Positions 8,111 through 17,188 of a stretch of 41,933 bases of DNA are shown in pieces. The position numbers and the translations under genes were made by a program. The stretch comes from Tsukamurella spumae. GTDB lineage: Bacteria > Actinomycetota > Actinomycetes > Mycobacteriales > Mycobacteriaceae. How positions within the stretch are numbered: position 1 is the stretch's first letter; each line of letters opens with the position of its first letter. The notes under the pieces are model-generated. The model saw only the letters and a program-made list of their open reading frames with translations, searched no databases and was not told the DNA's origin. The DNA is taken from contig NZ_JAAXOQ010000035.1 of NCBI RefSeq assembly GCF_012396015.1, positions 1-41,933 on the forward strand. The letters run 5' to 3'.

Positions 8111-9597
8111 TTCTCCCGCCCCTTCTGCTCGCGGTTCCACCATTGGCGGAAGGTCTCGGTGGGCGGCACGGGGGTGTCGCGCTCGGCGCTCCACCCGCGC
8201 ATCGGGCCCGGCAGTCTCCCGAAGCTCTCACGGTTGCGGAAGACCTTGCCGCCGAACGTCGCCGCGCGCTGCGCCGCGCGCAGCCGGGCGTCGCTGCCGA
8301 ACATCCACGAGGCGGCCTTCATCGCCGCGGCCTCGGGGGTGGGAACGCCGCCGCGCCGCTCGTCGACCACCCGCGTGCGCAGGTGGACGAGCAGGTCGGG
8401 GATGTCGATCTTCACGGGACAGACGTCGTAGCACGCGCCGCACAGGCTCGAGGCGAAGGGCAGCGACTTGTCGATCTCCGAGGAGGTCCCGCGCAATTGC
8501 GGAGTGAGCACCGCCCCGATCGGGCCGGGGTACACCGAGCCGTAGCTGTGGCCGCCGGCGCGCTCGTACACCGGGCATACGTTCAGGCACGCGGAGCAGC
8601 GGATGCACCGCAGTGCGGCGCGCCCGACCTGATCGGCGAGGACGTCGGTGCGGTGGTTGTCCACCAGCACGATGTGGACCGCCTCGGGCCCATCGCCGTC
8701 CGCCGCGGGTCCGGTCCAGATGGAGGTGTACGGGTTCTCCCGCTCGCCGGTGCTGGAGCGGGGGAGGACCTGCAGGAAGACCTCGAGATCATCGAAGGTG
8801 GGCAGGATCTTCTCGATGCCCACCACCGAGATCAGGGTCTTGGGCAGCGTCAGGCACATGCGGCCGTTGCCCTCGGACTCGACGACCACCAGGCCGCCGG
8901 TGTCGGCGATGGCGAAGTTCGCGCCGCTGACGGCGACCTCGGCCCGCAGGAACTTCTCGCGCAGGTGCAGTCGGGCGGCCTCGGCGAGCCGCGCGGGATC
9001 GTCGGTCAGGTCCTCCGGAGCGGGACGCCCGACCTCCTTCATGCGGCGCAGGAAGATGTCGCGGACCTCGGTGCGATTGCGATGGATGGCGGGCACCAGG
9101 ATGTGGCTCGGCCAGTCCTCTCCGAGCTGGACGATCAGCTCCGCCAGGTCGGTCTCCCAGGCCGCGATCCCCGCGGCCTCCAGCGCCTCGTTGAGCTCGA
9201 TCTCCTGCGTGGCCATGGACTTGACCTTGACCACCTCGCGCGAGCCCGTCTGGCGGACCAGATCGACGACGATGCGATCGGCCTCCTCCGCATCGCGCGC
9301 CCAGTGCACCACCGCGCCGGCGGCGGTGGCGTTGGCCTCGAACTGCTCGAGGTAGTGGTCGAGGTGCCGCAGAGTGCGGTTCTTGATCGCCTCCGCTGCG
9401 TCGCGCAGTTCCTCCCAGTCGTCGAGTTCGCCGACGACGGCCGCCCGCTTACCGCGGATCACGCCCGTCGCGTGCTTGAGATTGCGGCGCAGCGTCGCGT
9501 CGGCGAGGGCCTCGTGGGCCGCGACGGGGAACTTCGGCATGCCGACGAACGTGCGGGTCACGCCCACGTGCGGATGTCCGGTCGAGGTTGTGCTCAT
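8107..9597 (-). CDS. lutB: Lactate utilisation iron-sulfur protein B
   Basis: A 496-residue LutB. The N-terminal LUD domain (about 60-300, with VKVKSMATQEIELNEAL and ADTGGLVVVESEGNGRM) precedes a two-cluster ferredoxin region containing CIRCSACLNVCPVYE and CGACYDVCPVKID, each a CxxCxxCxxxC-type [4Fe-4S] ligand set. Length matches the family. ATG 9597 overlaps the lutA stop (ATGA), and the stop overlaps lutC. It probably passes electrons from lactate to the respiratory chain on the cytoplasmic side. Confidence 0.95.
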   Translation of the reverse strand: MSTTSTGHPHVGVTRTFVGMPKFPVAAHEALADATLRRNLKHATGVIRGKRAAVVGELDDWEELRDAAEAIKNRTLRHLDHYLEQFEANATAAGAVVHWARDAEEADRIVVDLVRQTGSREVVKVKSMATQEIELNEALEAAGIAAWETDLAELIVQLGEDWPSHILVPAIHRNRTEVRDIFLRRMKEVGRPAPEDLTDDPARLAEAARLHLREKFLRAEVAVSGANFAIADTGGLVVVESEGNGRMCLTLPKTLISVVGIEKILPTFDDLEVFLQVLPRSSTGERENPYTSIWTGPAADGDGPEAVHIVLVDNHRTDVLADQVGRAALRCIRCSACLNVCPVYERAGGHSYGSVYPGPIGAVLTPQLRGTSSEIDKSLPFASSLCGACYDVCPVKIDIPDLLVHLRTRVVDERRGGVPTPEAAAMKAASWMFGSDARLRAAQRAATFGGKVFRNRESFGRLPGPMRGWSAERDTPVPPTETFRQWWNREQKGREK

Positions 9598-10334
9598 GCG
9601 GGATCCTCCTCGGTCGATGCCAGAATCTCGGCCAGATGCAGGGTGCGGACCCCGGCCTTCTCCAGGGAGAGCAGGCCCCCGATGTGCGCGAGGCACGAGT
9701 TGTCGCCGGCGACGAGCACCTGCGCGTCGGTCTCGCGGACGCACGCCGTCTTGTCCATGCCCATGGCCACGGAGACATCGGCGTTCTTCATCGCGAAGGT
9801 GCCGCCGAAACCGCAGCACTGATCCGCCGCGGGCAAATCGACGAGGTCGATGCCGCGGACCGCGCGCAGCAGCCGCAGTGGCCGGTCGCCGACGCGCAGC
9901 ATCCGTAGCGAGTGACAGGTGGGGTGGTAGGTCACGCGGTGGGGGAAGTAGGCCCCCACGTCCGTGACGCCGAGCACGTCGACCAGGAACTCGCTGAGCT
10001 CGTACACCCGGGGGGTCAACTCGTCCACGGCACTGCGGAGGCCGCGGTCGCCGGCCCGGTCGGCCAGCGCCGCGTGCTGATGCCGCACCGAGCCCACGCA
10101 GGATCCCGACGGTGCCACCACCGCGTCGTACTCGGAGAAGACATCGACGAACCGACGCACCCCCGGGATCGCCTCGTCGGCGTATCCGGTATTGGTGAAC
10201 ATCTGGCCGCAGCACGTCTGGGCCTGCGGGAATTCGACGGTGACGCCGAGCCGCTCGAGCAGCCGGACGACCGCCTTCGGGGTCTCGGGCCACATCGTGT
10301 CGTTGAAACAGGTGGCGAACAGCGCGACCCTCAT
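9594..10334 (-). CDS. lutA: Lactate utilisation protein A (CCG-domain Fe-S oxidoreductase)
   Basis: A 246-residue protein with the two CCG (heterodisulfide reductase-type) motifs TCCGQMF (about 40-46) and QCCGFGGTF, plus conserved YHPTCHSLRM. This is the LutA/YkgE arrangement. ATG 10334 overlaps the lutP stop, and the lutA stop overlaps lutB, so all four genes lutP-A-B-C appear translationally coupled. Longer upstream open reading is shadow sequence over lutP. Confidence 0.94.
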   Translation of the reverse strand: MRVALFATCFNDTMWPETPKAVVRLLERLGVTVEFPQAQTCCGQMFTNTGYADEAIPGVRRFVDVFSEYDAVVAPSGSCVGSVRHQHAALADRAGDRGLRSAVDELTPRVYELSEFLVDVLGVTDVGAYFPHRVTYHPTCHSLRMLRVGDRPLRLLRAVRGIDLVDLPAADQCCGFGGTFAMKNADVSVAMGMDKTACVRETDAQVLVAGDNSCLAHIGGLLSLEKAGVRTLHLAEILASTEEDPA

Positions 10335-12025
10335 GCGACCACCATCCACGTGAGCTGCGACTGCAGCCCCACCAGTAGACACAGCGCGACGAGCAGTCCG
10401 AGACTCCACCAGATCACCTTGCGGAAGATCTCCGCCTCGCGACCGACCATACCGACCGCGGTAGCCGCGATGGCCAGGTTCTGCGGGCTGATCATCTTGC
10501 CCACCACACCGCCCGAGGTGTTGGCGGCCACGAGCAGGGTGGGCGAGATGCCGGTCGTCTGGCCCGCCGCCTGCTGCAGGGTCGCGAACAGGGCGTTGGC
10601 GCTGGTGTCCGAGCCGGTGACGGCGGTGCCGAGCCAGCCGAGGACCGGGGAGAAGAAGGCGAAGGCGGCGCCCGCGCCGGCGATCCACGTCCCGATGGTG
10701 ATCGTCTGGCCGGACTGGTTCATCACGTACGCCAGCCCCAGGACCAGCATCACCGTGAGTATCGCCCACCGCATGCGCACCAGGTTGGTCCACCACACGG
10801 CGGCCGCCCGCGCGGGCGAGATCCGGTAGACCACCGCGACGACGACGCCGCACAGCAGCAGCACCGTGCCGGGCGAGGAGAGCCAGGAGAGCGTGAAGAC
10901 GGTGGACGAGGACACCTTGCCCGACGCGGACGCGACCTTCCCGTCCAGGCCGGGCCAGCCGAACCTGAGGTCGGTGCCGGCCATCGCCTTGTTGATCGGA
11001 TCGATCAGCTTGGTCACGGTGAACGCCGCCACGACCACGAGGTAGGGGAACAGCGCGAGGAACGTGCGGCGCGCCCCGATCGAGCCCTCTGGAGCGCGCT
11101 CGCGCACCGCGACGACCCCGTCGTCGGCGCCCCCTCCGACCACGTTCACCCGGCCCTCGGCGATCTCTGCGCGCCGCGCGGTGAGCAGTCGTTCCGTCGC
11201 CTCCGCGGTGCCCTGCGGCCGCCAGAAGCGCAGAACGGTCACGGTCACGGCGAGACCCACCAGCGACGCCAGGATGTCGGTGAGCTCGACGGAGACGAAG
11301 GTGGACGCGAACCACTGGGTGATGCCGAACGCCACGCCCACGACCGCGGCGATCGGCCACACGTCGCGCAGGCCCCGCTTACCGTCGGCGAGGAACACCA
11401 GGAAGGCCGGGACGAAGACGGCGAGCAGCGGTGTCTGGTGCCCGATCTGCGCACCGATGTCGCGATAGTCGATACCCGTCAGCTTGCCGGCCGTGAGGAT
11501 CGGCAGGGCGATGGCGCCGAAGGCGACCGGCGCCGTGTTCGCCAACAGCACCACCGCCGCGGCACGGAGTGCGGTGAAGCCGACGGCCATGAGCATGACG
11601 CCCGTGATGGCGACGGGAGCACCGAATCCGGCGAGCGCTTCGAGCAGGCCGCCGAAGCAGAAGGCGATGATGATCGCCTGGATCCGCGGGTCGTCGGAGA
11701 TCCGGTCGATCACCAGTCGCAGGTCCTCGAACCGCCCGCTCGTGACGGTGAGTTCGTAGAGCCAGATGGCGCTGATGACGATCCACATGATCGGGAACAG
11801 CCCGAAGGCCAGCCCCTGCGTGGCCGACAGTGCGGCGAGGTCGACCGGCATGTCGTAGCAGAGGACCGCGACGGCCAGCGCGACCGCGAGTCCGGCGAGA
11901 CCGGCGTAGTGGGCCTTCCAGCGCAATGCGCCGAGGGTGATGAAGACCGTGAGCAGCGGCAGTGTGCCGAACAACGCCGACCACATGAGATTGCCCGCGA
12001 CGGGCGCGAGTTCGGGAACGTACAC
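10331..12025 (-). CDS. lutP: L-lactate permease (LldP/LctP family)
   Basis: A 564-residue polytopic protein of the lactate permease family. Typical features are LEALAGFGAPVAITGVML, the long hydrophobic segments, GSDTSANALFATLQQ and ANTSGGVVGKMISPQNLAIA near the C-terminus; all are hallmarks of LldP/LctP transporters. It probably imports lactate or glycolate by proton symport. The start is taken as GTG 12025, which follows GGGAGAGA and gives normal family length; an upstream ATG at 12112 would add an implausible polar 29-residue leader and run into the operator. First gene of the lut operon, divergent from a FadR-family regulator. Confidence 0.92.
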   Translation of the reverse strand: MYVPELAPVAGNLMWSALFGTLPLLTVFITLGALRWKAHYAGLAGLAVALAVAVLCYDMPVDLAALSATQGLAFGLFPIMWIVISAIWLYELTVTSGRFEDLRLVIDRISDDPRIQAIIIAFCFGGLLEALAGFGAPVAITGVMLMAVGFTALRAAAVVLLANTAPVAFGAIALPILTAGKLTGIDYRDIGAQIGHQTPLLAVFVPAFLVFLADGKRGLRDVWPIAAVVGVAFGITQWFASTFVSVELTDILASLVGLAVTVTVLRFWRPQGTAEATERLLTARRAEIAEGRVNVVGGGADDGVVAVRERAPEGSIGARRTFLALFPYLVVVAAFTVTKLIDPINKAMAGTDLRFGWPGLDGKVASASGKVSSSTVFTLSWLSSPGTVLLLCGVVVAVVYRISPARAAAVWWTNLVRMRWAILTVMLVLGLAYVMNQSGQTITIGTWIAGAGAAFAFFSPVLGWLGTAVTGSDTSANALFATLQQAAGQTTGISPTLLVAANTSGGVVGKMISPQNLAIAATAVGMVGREAEIFRKVIWWSLGLLVALCLLVGLQSQLTWMVVA

Positions 12026-12072
12026 GTCTCTCCCGGGGATGAGGGGGCTGAGTTTGCGGCAAACCGTTCGTA

Positions 12073-12083
12073 TGGTCTGACCA
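12073..12083. promoter_or_regulatory. Candidate FadR/LldR-type operator
   Basis: Palindrome TGGTC-T-GACCA in the lutP/gntR divergent gap, 48 bp before the lutP GTG and 30 bp before the first gntR ATG. It fits the TGGTNNNACCA pattern bound by FadR-subfamily GntR proteins. Likely bound by the adjacent regulator. Confidence 0.65.
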
Positions 12084-12112
12084 CACGATGAAGATAGGGT
12101 GATTGGAGTCAC

Positions 12113-12934
12113 ATGTCAAGATCCGATGAACGGCGTGGGAAGCTGGGGACCATGACGCTCGACCCGCAGGACGCCCGCGCAGGCGTGGACAGCACCGGAG
12201 CCCCGGAGTGGTCCCCGGTGTCACGCACGCGCACCTATCAGCTGGTCATCAGCGCCATCGAGGAGCAGATCCTGTCCGGCTCCCTGCGCGTGGGCGACGC
12301 GCTCCCCGCGGAACGCGACCTGGCCTCGCGACTTCAGGTCAGCCGCCCCGCAGTCCGCGAGGCCCTACGCGTCCTCGAGGCGCAGGGCGTGGTCACGGCA
12401 GGAACCGGCAGCGGCCCGAAGGCCGGCACGTTCGTCAGCGCCATGCCCGCCGATGCGCTGAGCCACTTCCTGCGCTTGCACATCGCCCTCACCAATTTCG
12501 AGTTCGCGGAGATCGTCGAAGCGCGGGTGCTGCTCGAGCGGTCGTCGGTGTCCCTGGCGGCCCGCGAGACCGATCGCGACGCGCTGGCCCCCGTCCGCGC
12601 CGCGATCGACGCGATGGACGCAGCCGGTCCGGACCGCGCCGCGTTCAACGACGCCGACACGGCCTTTCACACGGCCATCGCCGAGGCCTGCGGGAACCGT
12701 CTGGTGACGACGGTGACGGTGGCGATCCGCAACGCCCTGCGTGCGGGGATCCTCGCCGCGTTCGAGGAGATCGACGACTGGCCGGAGCTGACGGCGGTGC
12801 TCCAGCGCGAGCACCGCGCGATCCTGGACGCCATCGAGGCGGGGGATGCCGACCGGGCGGCCGACCTCTCCGAGGCACACATCCGCGGGGCGTACCGCCG
12901 CCTGCCCGGCCTCCATGCGAGGACCGTGACATAG
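12113..12934 (+). CDS. FadR-subfamily GntR regulator, probable lactate-responsive repressor
   Basis: A 273-residue protein. The winged helix (about 38-105: SAIEEQILSGSLRVGDALPAE, SRPAVREALRVLEAQGVV) precedes an all-helical FCD ligand domain with FNDADTAFHTAIAEACGN and LQREHRAILDAIEAGD; the conserved D..H and H residues are metal/ligand positions in this domain. ATG 12113 follows TTGGAG at good spacing; ATG 12152 (M14) with GGGG upstream is an alternative. Divergence from lutPABC and the TGGTCTGACCA palindrome between them make a LldR-like role likely (inference). cobN follows after 10 bp, and could be read through. Confidence 0.88.
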   Translation: MSRSDERRGKLGTMTLDPQDARAGVDSTGAPEWSPVSRTRTYQLVISAIEEQILSGSLRVGDALPAERDLASRLQVSRPAVREALRVLEAQGVVTAGTGSGPKAGTFVSAMPADALSHFLRLHIALTNFEFAEIVEARVLLERSSVSLAARETDRDALAPVRAAIDAMDAAGPDRAAFNDADTAFHTAIAEACGNRLVTTVTVAIRNALRAGILAAFEEIDDWPELTAVLQREHRAILDAIEAGDADRAADLSEAHIRGAYRRLPGLHARTVT

Positions 12935-12944
12935 GGTCGCCTAC

Positions 12945-15900
12945 ATGATCCTGCTGCTCTCCACCTCCGACACCGATCTGTTGAGTGCCAAGGCGAGCGG
13001 CGCCGACTACCGGTGGGCGAATCCGGCCCGTATCAGCGTCGACCTCGACCTCCCCGGCCTGCTCGACGGTGCCGATATCGTGCTCGTCCGCATCCTCGGC
13101 GGCCGCCGGTACTGGGAGAACGGCCTCGACGCGCTCGCGGCCAGTGGGAAGCCGGTGGTCGTGGTCTCGGGGGAGCAGGCGCCCGACGCCGATCTGATGG
13201 AGGCCTCGACGGTGGCCGCCGGCGTCGCCACGCAGGCGCACGCCTACCTGGCCGAGGGCGGTCCCGAGAATCTGGCGCAGCTGTACAACTTCCTCTCGGA
13301 CACCGTCCTGCTGGCCGGTGAGGGCTTCGAGCCGCCGGTGACCGCGCCGCAGTGGGGAATCGTGCCCCGCCCCACCGGCCCCGCCGGACCGCGCGTGGGC
13401 GTGCTCTACTACCGGGCCCAGCACCTGGCCGGCAACACCGCCTACATCGATGCGCTGGCCGCGGCGATCGAGTCGCGCGGCGGCACGGCCGTACCGATCT
13501 TCTGCGCCTCCCTGCGCGCCGCCGACGACGCCCTGTTCACCGAACTCGCGACCCTCGACGCGCTGGTCGTCACGGTCCTCGCCGCGGGCGGGGTCAACGC
13601 GGCGGGCGCCGCCGCGGGCGGCGACGACGAGTCGTGGGACGTGGGCCGGCTCGCAGCGCTCGACGTCCCGATCCTGCAGGCGCTGGCGCTCACCACCTCC
13701 CGCGAGCAGTGGGCGTCCAGCGATGACGGACTCAGCCCGCTCGACGTGGCGACGCAGGTCGCGATCCCGGAGTTCGACGGCCGCATCATCACCGTGCCCT
13801 TCTCCTTCAAGGAGATCGGCGACGACGGCCTCCCGTCGTACGTGCCGGACGCCGAGCGTGCCGGCCGGGTCGCGGGTCTCGCGCTGCGCCACGCTCGACT
13901 GCGTTCGATCCCGAACGCGGACAAGCGGATCGCGCTCATGCTGTCGGCGTACCCGACGAAGCACGCCCGGATCGGCAACGCCGTCGGCCTGGACACGCCG
14001 CAGTCGGCGCTGGAGCTGATCCGCCGGCTCGCGGACGCGGGCTACGACATCGGCGCACCGTCGGACATCCCGGGCTTGGAGGCAAACGACTCCGACGCGT
14101 TCATCCACGCCGTCATCGCCCGGGGCGGCCAGGACCCCGACTGGCTCTCCGACGAACGGCTCGACGGGAGCGAGGTCACCGTCGACCCCGAGACCTACCG
14201 CGCCTGGTTCGCCACGCTCCCACAGCAACTGCGCGACGCGGTGACCGAGCACTGGGGTCAGGCGCCGGGCGGACTGTTCACGACGGGCTCCGGCGACATC
14301 GCGATCGCCGCGCTGCGATTCGGGAACCTCACGGTGATGGTGCAGCCGCCCCGCGGCTTCGGCGAGAATCCCGTCGCCATCTACCACGACCCGGACCTGC
14401 CGCCCAGCCATCACTATCTGGCGAGCTACCGCTGGGTCGCCGACCGCGAGCACGGCTTCGGCGCCGACGCGGTGATCCACCTCGGCAAGCACGGCAACCT
14501 CGAGTGGCTGCCCGGCAAGACCCTCGGCATGTCCGCCGCGTGCGGCACCGACGCCGCCCTCGGCGACCTGCCGCTGATCTACCCCTTCCTCGTCAACGAC
14601 CCGGGGGAGGGCACGCAGGCCAAGCGTCGCGCCCACGCCGTGCTCGTCGACCACCTCATCCCGCCGATGGCGCGCGCCGAGAGCTACGGCGACATCGCCC
14701 GGCTCGAGCAGCACCTGGACGAGTACGCCAATGTCGCGAGCCTGGACCCGGCGAAACTGCCGATGATCCGGCAGCAGATCTGGACCCTGCTGCAGGCCGC
14801 GAAACTCGACCACGACCTGGGGCTGACCGACCAGCCCGACGAGGACTCGTTCGATGACATGATCCTGCACGTCGACGGCTGGCTGTGCGAGATCAAGGAC
14901 GTCCAGATCCGCGACGGCCTGCACATCCTGGGGCAGGCACCCACGGACGAGGTCGAGACGGATCTCGTGCTGGCGATGTTGCGGGCCAAGCAGATGTGGG
15001 CGGGCGCGGTGCACACGCCCGGCCTGCGCGAGGCCCTGGGGCTCGACGAGGACACGGTGGGCGGGGCCGATTCCCGGGCGAAGACCGACGAGTTCGAGGC
15101 CCGCGCCCGCGAACTGGTGGTCGCCGCCGCGGCGGTCGACTGGGCACCGTCGGCCATGGCGGCCCTGACGGACGACCCGGCCGTGGCGAAGATCCTGGAC
15201 TTCGCGGCCACCGAGATCGTGCCGCGCCTGCGCCGCACGGGCGACGAGATCGAGAACGTGCTGCGGGCGCTCAGCGGCGGCTTCGTGCCCGCCGGGCCGT
15301 CGGGTTCGCCGCTGCGGGGCCTGATCAACGTGCTGCCGACGGGGCGGAACTTCTACTCGGTGGATCCGAAGGCCGTGCCCTCACGGCTCGCGTGGGCGAC
15401 GGGACAGGAGCTCGCCTCGTCGTTGGTCGAGCGGTACCACGCCGAGCACGGGGAGTACCCGCGGTCCGTCGGACTGTCGGTGTGGGGCACCTCCGCGATG
15501 CGGACCGCCGGCGACGACATCGCCGAGGTGCTGGCGCTGCTCGGCGTCACGCCGGTGTGGGACGAGCAGTCCCGCCGGGTCTCCGGCCTGGAGGTGATCG
15601 GTCTGGAGGAGCTGGGGCGTCCGCGGATCGACGTCACGGTCCGGATCTCGGGCTTCTTCCGCGACGCCTTCCCGCACGTCGTGGCCATGCTCGACGACGC
15701 CGTCCAGCTGGTGGCTCAGCTCAACGAGCCGGACGAGTCCAATTTCGTCGCCGCGCACACCCGTGCCGCGCTCGCGGACCACGGGGATGCCCGGCGCGCG
15801 ACGACGCGCGTCTTCGGGTCCAAGCCCGGCACGTACGGCGCGGGCCTGCTGCAGCTGATCGACTCGAAGAACTGGCGCACCGATGCCGATCTCGCCGAGG

Positions 15901-16523
15901 TCTACACGGCGTGGGGCGGGTACGCCTACGGGCGCGGGCTCGACGGTGCGCCGGCGGCGGACGACATGCGGGCGGCGTACCGTCGGATCGCGGTGGCGGC
16001 CAAGAACATCGACACGCGTGAGCACGACATCGCCGACTCCGACGACTACTTCCAGTACCACGGCGGCATGGTCGCGACGGTCCGCCACCTGACCGGTTCC
16101 GACCCCGAGGCGTACGTCGGCGACTCGACGCGGCCCGACTCCGTGCGCACCCGCACGCTCAGCGAGGAGACCAACCGCGTCTTCCGCGCCCGCGTCGTGA
16201 ACCCGCGCTGGATGGCGGCGATGCGCCGGCACGGCTACAAGGGCGCCTTCGAGATGGCCGCGACGGTGGACTACCTGTTCGGCTTCGACGCCACCGCCGG
16301 CGTCATGGCGGACTGGATGTACGACAAGCTCACCGAGAACTACGTGCTCGATCCGGAGAACCGCAAGTTCATGGAGGAGTCCAACCCGTGGGCGTTGCAC
16401 GGCATCGCCGAGCGGCTCCTCGAGGCCTCCCAGCGCGAGTTGTGGAAGCAGCCCGACCCGCAGCTCCTCGCCGAGCTGCAGCAGGTCTACCTGGAGACCG
16501 AGGGCGACCTCGAGGACCGCTGA
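12945..16523 (+). CDS. cobN: Cobaltochelatase subunit CobN
   Basis: An 1192-residue large subunit of the ATP-dependent cobaltochelatase, inserting cobalt into hydrogenobyrinate a,c-diamide. The CobN/magnesium-chelatase family core is unmistakable: VIHLGKHGNLEWLPGKTLG (about residue 510), LPLIYPFLVNDPGEGTQAKR, and a C-terminal part with RVFGSKPGTYGAGL and EMAATVDYLFGFDATA. Mycobacterial CobN has almost the same length. ATG 12945 is the natural start, with no strong Shine-Dalgarno. It lies alone on the plus strand, opposite in orientation to the fabH-cobGHIJ unit 7 kb away. A long open frame on the opposite strand is a GC artefact. Confidence 0.96.
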   Translation: MILLLSTSDTDLLSAKASGADYRWANPARISVDLDLPGLLDGADIVLVRILGGRRYWENGLDALAASGKPVVVVSGEQAPDADLMEASTVAAGVATQAHAYLAEGGPENLAQLYNFLSDTVLLAGEGFEPPVTAPQWGIVPRPTGPAGPRVGVLYYRAQHLAGNTAYIDALAAAIESRGGTAVPIFCASLRAADDALFTELATLDALVVTVLAAGGVNAAGAAAGGDDESWDVGRLAALDVPILQALALTTSREQWASSDDGLSPLDVATQVAIPEFDGRIITVPFSFKEIGDDGLPSYVPDAERAGRVAGLALRHARLRSIPNADKRIALMLSAYPTKHARIGNAVGLDTPQSALELIRRLADAGYDIGAPSDIPGLEANDSDAFIHAVIARGGQDPDWLSDERLDGSEVTVDPETYRAWFATLPQQLRDAVTEHWGQAPGGLFTTGSGDIAIAALRFGNLTVMVQPPRGFGENPVAIYHDPDLPPSHHYLASYRWVADREHGFGADAVIHLGKHGNLEWLPGKTLGMSAACGTDAALGDLPLIYPFLVNDPGEGTQAKRRAHAVLVDHLIPPMARAESYGDIARLEQHLDEYANVASLDPAKLPMIRQQIWTLLQAAKLDHDLGLTDQPDEDSFDDMILHVDGWLCEIKDVQIRDGLHILGQAPTDEVETDLVLAMLRAKQMWAGAVHTPGLREALGLDEDTVGGADSRAKTDEFEARARELVVAAAAVDWAPSAMAALTDDPAVAKILDFAATEIVPRLRRTGDEIENVLRALSGGFVPAGPSGSPLRGLINVLPTGRNFYSVDPKAVPSRLAWATGQELASSLVERYHAEHGEYPRSVGLSVWGTSAMRTAGDDIAEVLALLGVTPVWDEQSRRVSGLEVIGLEELGRPRIDVTVRISGFFRDAFPHVVAMLDDAVQLVAQLNEPDESNFVAAHTRAALADHGDARRATTRVFGSKPGTYGAGLLQLIDSKNWRTDADLAEVYTAWGGYAYGRGLDGAPAADDMRAAYRRIAVAAKNIDTREHDIADSDDYFQYHGGMVATVRHLTGSDPEAYVGDSTRPDSVRTRTLSEETNRVFRARVVNPRWMAAMRRHGYKGAFEMAATVDYLFGFDATAGVMADWMYDKLTENYVLDPENRKFMEESNPWALHGIAERLLEASQRELWKQPDPQLLAELQQVYLETEGDLEDR

Positions 16524-16532
16524 CCCCCCTTT

Positions 16533-16597
16533 CGAATTGAACACCGTTATGGAGAACTCGACCTGCAGGTTCTCCCTCCATAACGGTGTTCGATTCG
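16533..16597. repeat. Long near-perfect palindrome downstream of cobN
   Basis: The left arm starts at CGAATTGAACACCGTTATGG (16533) and continues to GGAGAAC; the right arm GTTCTCC...CCATAACGGTGTTCGATTCG ends at 16597. Arms of about 25 bp pair with one mismatch (T/C) and a small insertion in the right arm, round a short loop near CTGCAG. It could be the cobN terminator, but it lacks a T-run and is unusually long, with AT-rich arms. A dispersed palindromic element is an alternative. Confidence 0.75.
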
Positions 16598-16640
16598 GGG
16601 AGGCGGGGAACTTTCGGACACCTCCGCCCGTTGTCCGAGC

Positions 16641-17174
16641 ATGAAGCTCTTCGCGTTCCTGACCTACATCGTCGTGGAGATCGCGGCGTTCGCCGGGCTG
16701 GTGGCCTGGCTGAATTTCGGCTGGGCCCTGCTGGTGATGATCGCCGCCACGGCCATCGGTGTACTCATGCTGCGGCGCACCGCCGCGGGCGTACTGCGCG
16801 ACCTGGGGGAGGCGCTCGACGGTCAGCGCTCCGCCGGGCCCGCGCTGATGGACACCGCGATCCTCGCGGCCGCGGTCTTCCTCCTCGCCGTGCCCGGCGT
16901 CGTCAGCACCGCACTCGGCCTGCTCCTGCTGGTCAAGCCGGTCCGCGCGCTCGTCCGCCCCGCCGTCGCCTATGTCGGCGCCAAGCGGGTCGCCTCGTTC
17001 GTCGAGGATTCCGGCCTGATCACCGTGCTCGCCGGGCAGCCCCGCGGCTACGGCACCGTCGTCGACGGTGACGTGGTGTCCGGCCCGGCGCGCGCCACCG
17101 GCCCGATCGTCGACGTGACCGGCCCGGCCGGCCCCGGCCCCCGGCCCGGATTCCGCGAACTGCCGCCCGCGTAG
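16641..17174 (+). CDS. fxsA: FxsA family membrane protein
   Basis: A 177-residue FxsA-type protein. The N-terminal MKLFAFLTYIVVEIAAFAGL helix and a second hydrophobic hairpin (ILAAAVFLLAVPGVVSTALGLLLLV), with the conserved PG between the last two segments, define the family. The C-terminal tail (about 130-177) is Gly/Pro-rich and polar. FxsA was first named for relief of phage T7 exclusion in E. coli when overproduced; its normal role is unknown. The position next to lnt/ppm1/rbpA parallels Rv2053c in M. tuberculosis. Confidence 0.88.
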   Translation: MKLFAFLTYIVVEIAAFAGLVAWLNFGWALLVMIAATAIGVLMLRRTAAGVLRDLGEALDGQRSAGPALMDTAILAAAVFLLAVPGVVSTALGLLLLVKPVRALVRPAVAYVGAKRVASFVEDSGLITVLAGQPRGYGTVVDGDVVSGPARATGPIVDVTGPAGPGPRPGFRELPPA

Positions 17175-17188
17175 CAGACTGGTCCTCC

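Noticed and set aside
8107-10293. 728-codon frame covering lutB and upstream
   Set aside because: LutB begins at ATG 9597; the rest overlaps lutA in a different frame.
12645-15014. 789-codon minus frame opposite cobN
   Set aside because: Antisense to a clear cobN; its composition (Val/Gly/Arg/His rich) is the usual mirror of GC-rich codons.
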